DNA of 64,000 nucleotides from an uncultured Chitinophagaceae bacterium (GTDB lineage: Bacteria; Bacteroidota; Bacteroidia; Chitinophagales; Chitinophagaceae), in assembly GCA_937862815.1 (NCBI GenBank), contig CALMED010000030.1, positions 19,353-83,352 on the forward strand. Reading direction: 5' to 3'. The notes beneath the pieces were generated by a model. That model saw only the letters and a program-made list of their open reading frames with translations. It had not been told where the DNA came from and did no database searches. Positions 61,229 through 64,000 of this stretch are shown piece after piece. The first letter of the stretch is position 1. Every line of letters begins with the position of its first letter. Both the position numbers and the translations under genes were made by a program.

Positions 61229-62749
61229 TCACTCCGGTTGAAGGTACAACAGCAGCAACCCGGGTTGTATTTCTGTATACTGTCTGATGTGGGCGGCCAC
61301 AGGTTCACGTAAGAGTTGCTCCTTCTCTGCCGCAGAAGAATAAAAAAACAGTACCTGGAAAATACCATGTGCCGCAGCCACCGGCAGCAGGGCGTTTACC
61401 GGTTTTTCGCCCGCGGAAGGCATGTGGTATTGAAAGCCGGCAAGCCAGGCAAGCAGCATACCCTCCTCGGAATTTATATTGCTGGTGACGGCGCCCTGCA
61501 GCTGCACCGACCGCAGTTGGCCGGCGAGGGTGTGCAGTTCCTGCTGACGATACCGGTAATCTTTCAGGATGTTGACCGGTTCCGCCAGGAAAGAGCCCAG
61601 CACCAATGCCCAGATCAGCACCCGCTGCCAGGCTTTCTGCACATACTGCTGTACAAGGGGTTCCAGCAGCAGAACGGCTCCCGCCGGCAGCAGGAAGGCC
61701 AGCAGCCACAGAAAACGCACTTCAATGTGAATGAGCAGGTAACCGGCGGGCAGCAGGAGGGCTGTGAGCAGGAAAAGCCGCAGGTGCTGGCTGGGGCGTA
61801 CAACCAGTTGCACCACCCAGGCTGCCAGGATGCCCGGCGCCAGGGGCGAAAGAGCAAACAAAGCAAGGAACCACTGCTGGATGTTGTACAGGAGTACCCG
61901 CAACTGGTGCAGGAACAGCGCACCCGAGGCAAACGCAGTATAATACGTTTTCTGCACCAAGGATGGGTCCTCCCACCAGGAAGAAGCACCTGCATGGGGC
62001 GGAGGCAAAAAAGCAAGATCGGGATTGCGTTCGGGTACCAGGTACCAGCTTTGGTTGAGCCGGCCGGCTGAACTGATCATCCAGGTGCCATACTTGTGGT
62101 ACAGCAGCACAATCCACGGCGTACATAGCAGGAAAAACACCCCGAGTCCTGCAAACAAATACCGGTTGTTCCTCCTAGCTCCGCCCCACAAAAAATGAAA
62201 GAGAATGAAGTGAACGAGAAAAAAAGGAAAGGCATAGGCTTTGGCAAAATAGGCGAGGGCACCCAGTACGCCGGCAAGAAGATACAGCCGCACCGAAGTA
62301 AAAAACGCCGGCTGCAGCAGCAGGTTGACATAAGCCAGCAACAGCAATACCAACAGCAGATCGGCGGCCAGTTCATAGCAGGCAAACTGCAGCAGCGGAA
62401 TTACGGCGGTGAACAGGAGGGCCGTTTGCAAGGCCGGATGGATGTCCAGTTTACGCAGCAGGTTGTGCAGTACAACCAGGATCAGTACCGCAATAAAGGC
62501 GTTGCTGTACTTAAATGCCATCACCACCTCCACGCCGGCTTTCAGCAAGGGTACCACCAGCCAGGCATGGAGGGGGCTCCAGTAACCGTTGATAGCTTCC
62601 TGCCACCGCCCATCGGCGTAAGCACGGGCTACGGCGGCATAGCCCACACCGTCGGCATCCAGGATGGAATGATACCAGGGCCAACCCGCAACAAACAGGA
62701 GGAGAAAGAGGATGGACGCCAGGAGCAGCCGCAGGTCAGATGTTGCCAT
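61229..62749 (-). CDS. Polytopic GT-C-type glycosyltransferase-like membrane protein
   Basis: This 506-residue protein has about eleven membrane helices. The first periplasmic loop reads DADGVGYAAVARAYADG, the position of the acidic DE/DD motif in GT39/ArnT-like GT-C enzymes, here D-x-D. WSPLHAWLVVPLLK and a C-terminal soluble part (about 400-506) follow. It would move sugars from polyprenyl-phosphate donors to lipid or protein, but no donor-making gene is adjacent. ATG 62749 is chosen over a GTG; it overlaps the upstream gene by 14 bases. Confidence 0.68.
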   Translation of the reverse strand: MATSDLRLLLASILFLLLFVAGWPWYHSILDADGVGYAAVARAYADGRWQEAINGYWSPLHAWLVVPLLKAGVEVVMAFKYSNAFIAVLILVVLHNLLRKLDIHPALQTALLFTAVIPLLQFACYELAADLLLVLLLLAYVNLLLQPAFFTSVRLYLLAGVLGALAYFAKAYAFPFFLVHFILFHFLWGGARRNNRYLFAGLGVFFLLCTPWIVLLYHKYGTWMISSAGRLNQSWYLVPERNPDLAFLPPPHAGASSWWEDPSLVQKTYYTAFASGALFLHQLRVLLYNIQQWFLALFALSPLAPGILAAWVVQLVVRPSQHLRLFLLTALLLPAGYLLIHIEVRFLWLLAFLLPAGAVLLLEPLVQQYVQKAWQRVLIWALVLGSFLAEPVNILKDYRYRQQELHTLAGQLRSVQLQGAVTSNINSEEGMLLAWLAGFQYHMPSAGEKPVNALLPVAAAHGIFQVLFFYSSAAEKEQLLREPVAAHIRQYTEIQPGLLLLYLQPE

Positions 62750-63539
62750 GATCACTTAAAATTAGGCTTTCCCGGAGTTTTTCAAAATATGCCGGTGCTC
62801 CCAGCAACCGGCTGCCATACCAGCTGAAGTAGCTGCCATCGGCCAGCAGGATGCGGCTGCCGGGCAGGAGCGCCTGCAGTTCACGTCCGTGTTCAGCTGT
62901 AAACGGGTAGGGCTCGGATGAAAGGAGTACGACCTGCGGCTGCAAAGCAACTAAAGCACCCGGGGTGAGTACAGGGTAGCGTGCCTGGTGGGCCAGTACA
63001 TTCACAAAGCCTGCCCGTTGCAGCAGGGCGTGAATGAAGGTATCACCACCGGCCGCCATGTAGGGTTGGCGCCAGATGAGGTATAAAGCAGTGAGCGGGG
63101 TACCGGTTTGCATCCTTTGAAAAGCGCCGGCAATGCCTGTTGCAAGAGAAAAGGCCTCCCCGTCCTTGCCGGTGAGTGCCCCTACGTCCCGTATCATCTG
63201 CAGGGCATCTTCCAGGTCTTTCACATCGCTCACATACACGGGGCACCAGCGCCGGATCTCCTCCACCTGCTCCCGTACGTTCTCTTCCTTGTTGGCCAGC
63301 ACCAGGTCGGGTTGCAGTGCCCGGATGCGCTCCGGGTGCAGTTGCTTGGTGCCTCCAACCCGGGGTTTACTGCGGTACCACCTGTTGGGATGGATGCAAA
63401 AACGGGTGATGCCCACCACCTGTTCGTCCAGGCCCAGGCGGGCGAGTAATTCTGTTTGCGAGGGAACAAGGGAAACAATCCTGCGTGCAGGGAAGGGGAG
63501 GGAAACAAAATTGCCTGTCTGATCCTGAACGGTGTACAT
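62736..63539 (-). CDS. BtuF-like helical-backbone metal receptor
   Basis: This 267-residue protein is of the periplasmic-binding fold used for cobalamin or metal chelates: RIVSLVPSQTELLARLGL at the start, GITRFCIHP, VGGTKQLHPERIRALQPDLVLANKEEN, and a C-terminal half with MAAGGDTFIHALLQRAGFVN and LQPQVVLLSSEPYPF. It has no signal peptide or lipobox, so export is uncertain. ATG 63539 begins MYTVQDQTG; the longer frame adds 39 residues without features. No BtuC/D transporter genes adjoin. Confidence 0.75.
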   Translation of the reverse strand: MYTVQDQTGNFVSLPFPARRIVSLVPSQTELLARLGLDEQVVGITRFCIHPNRWYRSKPRVGGTKQLHPERIRALQPDLVLANKEENVREQVEEIRRWCPVYVSDVKDLEDALQMIRDVGALTGKDGEAFSLATGIAGAFQRMQTGTPLTALYLIWRQPYMAAGGDTFIHALLQRAGFVNVLAHQARYPVLTPGALVALQPQVVLLSSEPYPFTAEHGRELQALLPGSRILLADGSYFSWYGSRLLGAPAYFEKLRESLILSDHGNI

Positions 63540-63687
63540 GTTCAATTCAAACAGGCAATTTAAACGATTTACGGTTCCCAGGTAATGCCTTCCTGCAAAG
63601 GCAGGTGGTTTTTCAATGCGGTCGGAACCGGATTTCAGATCCTTATTTTCAATCATCCCCGCCGGGGGAGGAGTTGGGATAAAAAGA

Positions 63688-63748
63688 AAAAAGATCTGGA
63701 TTTCATAGAAAACGGATGTTCGGTTTTTGATAGGATCCAGATCTTTTT
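63688..63748. terminator. Perfect 14-base inverted repeat with 33-base loop
   Basis: AAAAAGATCTGGAT (63688-63701) pairs exactly with ATCCAGATCTTTTT (63735-63748). The right arm ends in five T, so it could terminate plus-strand transcription; the A-rich left arm gives T on the other strand. The loop is long for a terminator. No plus-strand gene precedes it in the window. Confidence 0.5.
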
Positions 63749-63749
63749 A

Positions 63750-64000
63750 AAGCCTTTTACTCGCTTGGTTCCGTAGTCAGAAAAAACTGATGCGGTTGGC
63801 CTAAGTTGGGTTTTCAGGTATTGGATTCGGTTTTCTTCGCTAGGTTACACTGTTGGTTACGGATTCAGATGTTCAACGTTACTGGTTTTCTTACAGGTAC
63901 TTTGGATTAAAAACGGGTCTTTCAGCATTTGGAAGTTGGCAGGTATTGGATTTCATTCGGTTTTCAACGGATTTGGATTTGGTTTTTCGTTTGGATTTGG
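63750..64000. repeat. T/G-rich degenerate repeat region at window edge
   Basis: This AT-rich stretch is strongly T/G-biased on the plus strand. TTGGATT occurs at 63821, 63902, 63946, 63973 and 63991, and GGTTTT recurs five or six times. CAGGTATTGGATTCGGTTTTC (63815-63835) recurs at 63940-63965 with a five-base insertion. No reading frame or RNA gene is supported; the region continues past the window. Confidence 0.55.

Noticed and set aside
1..64000. CRISPR arrays, prophage or insertion sequences
   Set aside because: No regularly spaced repeats, cas genes, transposases, integrases or phage structural genes were seen; repeats present are short inverted or degenerate.

Overview
The window comes from a member of the Bacteroidota, most likely a Chitinophagaceae-type genome of about 55% GC. 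The evidence is the Bacteroidota-style -7 promoter box TAnnTTTG ahead of many genes, a fused SecDF, families largely confined to this phylum (DUF4294, DUF2851, DUF1835/DUF3658), BshB1 of bacillithiol synthesis, a SusC-like outer-membrane receptor, and a topA with a histone-like basic tail. It is a dense chromosomal housekeeping region. I see no transposase, phage genes, rRNA or CRISPR array. The few gaps over 300 bases hold inverted repeats rather than genes.

Layout. 1-733: 3' end of a PIN-domain gene, then a repeat-rich gap with a possible miniature element. 733-6291: membrane protein, arginase-family enzyme, cytochrome c maturation pair ccmE-ccmF, DUF4294 protein. 6292-9162: hairpin cluster, bshB1, front-end-type desaturase, TPMT-like methyltransferase. 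9426-11540: a secreted protein joining three MORN blocks to a caspase-like peptidase. 11676-20939: acyl-CoA dehydrogenase, YggS, porin, secreted propeller-like protein, M20 amidohydrolase, small barrel, PNPOx-fold protein, mutase large subunit without a B12 domain, A-type Fe-S carrier. 21018-31385: secreted protein, secDF, class A beta-lactamase-fold lipoprotein, aminotransferase, topA, alpha/beta hydrolase. 31457-34329: tightly packed DUF2520-kdsC-ubiA-maf set. 34391-41118: DUF2851, OsmC, lipA, phosphodiester glycosidase, tRNA-Pro(CGG), tRNA-Thr(CGT), a SpoU-type methyltransferase and two thioredoxin-fold proteins. 41140-47941: minus-strand run miaB, sigma-54-type activator, lptE, unknown, secG, then mltG and yihY. 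48071-51857: TonB-dependent-receptor-like protein and three small envelope proteins. 52012-58444: parE, methyltransferase, DUF1835, DUF4260, parC. 58637-63539: smpB, accD, fba, a GT-C-type membrane protein and a BtuF-like protein. 63540-64000: a long inverted repeat, then an unexplained T/G-rich repetitive stretch.

How the genes fit together. Envelope biogenesis dominates: secDF, secG, lptE, kdsC, mltG, several outer-membrane barrels and thiol-redox proteins. A second theme is DNA topology (topA, parE, parC), with parC apparently translationally coupled to two proteins of unknown function. Several start codons lie within a few bases of an intrinsic terminator or of a -7 box, which suggests very short or absent mRNA leaders. 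No complete new system stands out. The most unusual items are the MORN-caspase protein, the cysteine-type CcmE, the parE-parC insertion with its upstream palindrome, and the repeat-rich gaps at both ends.
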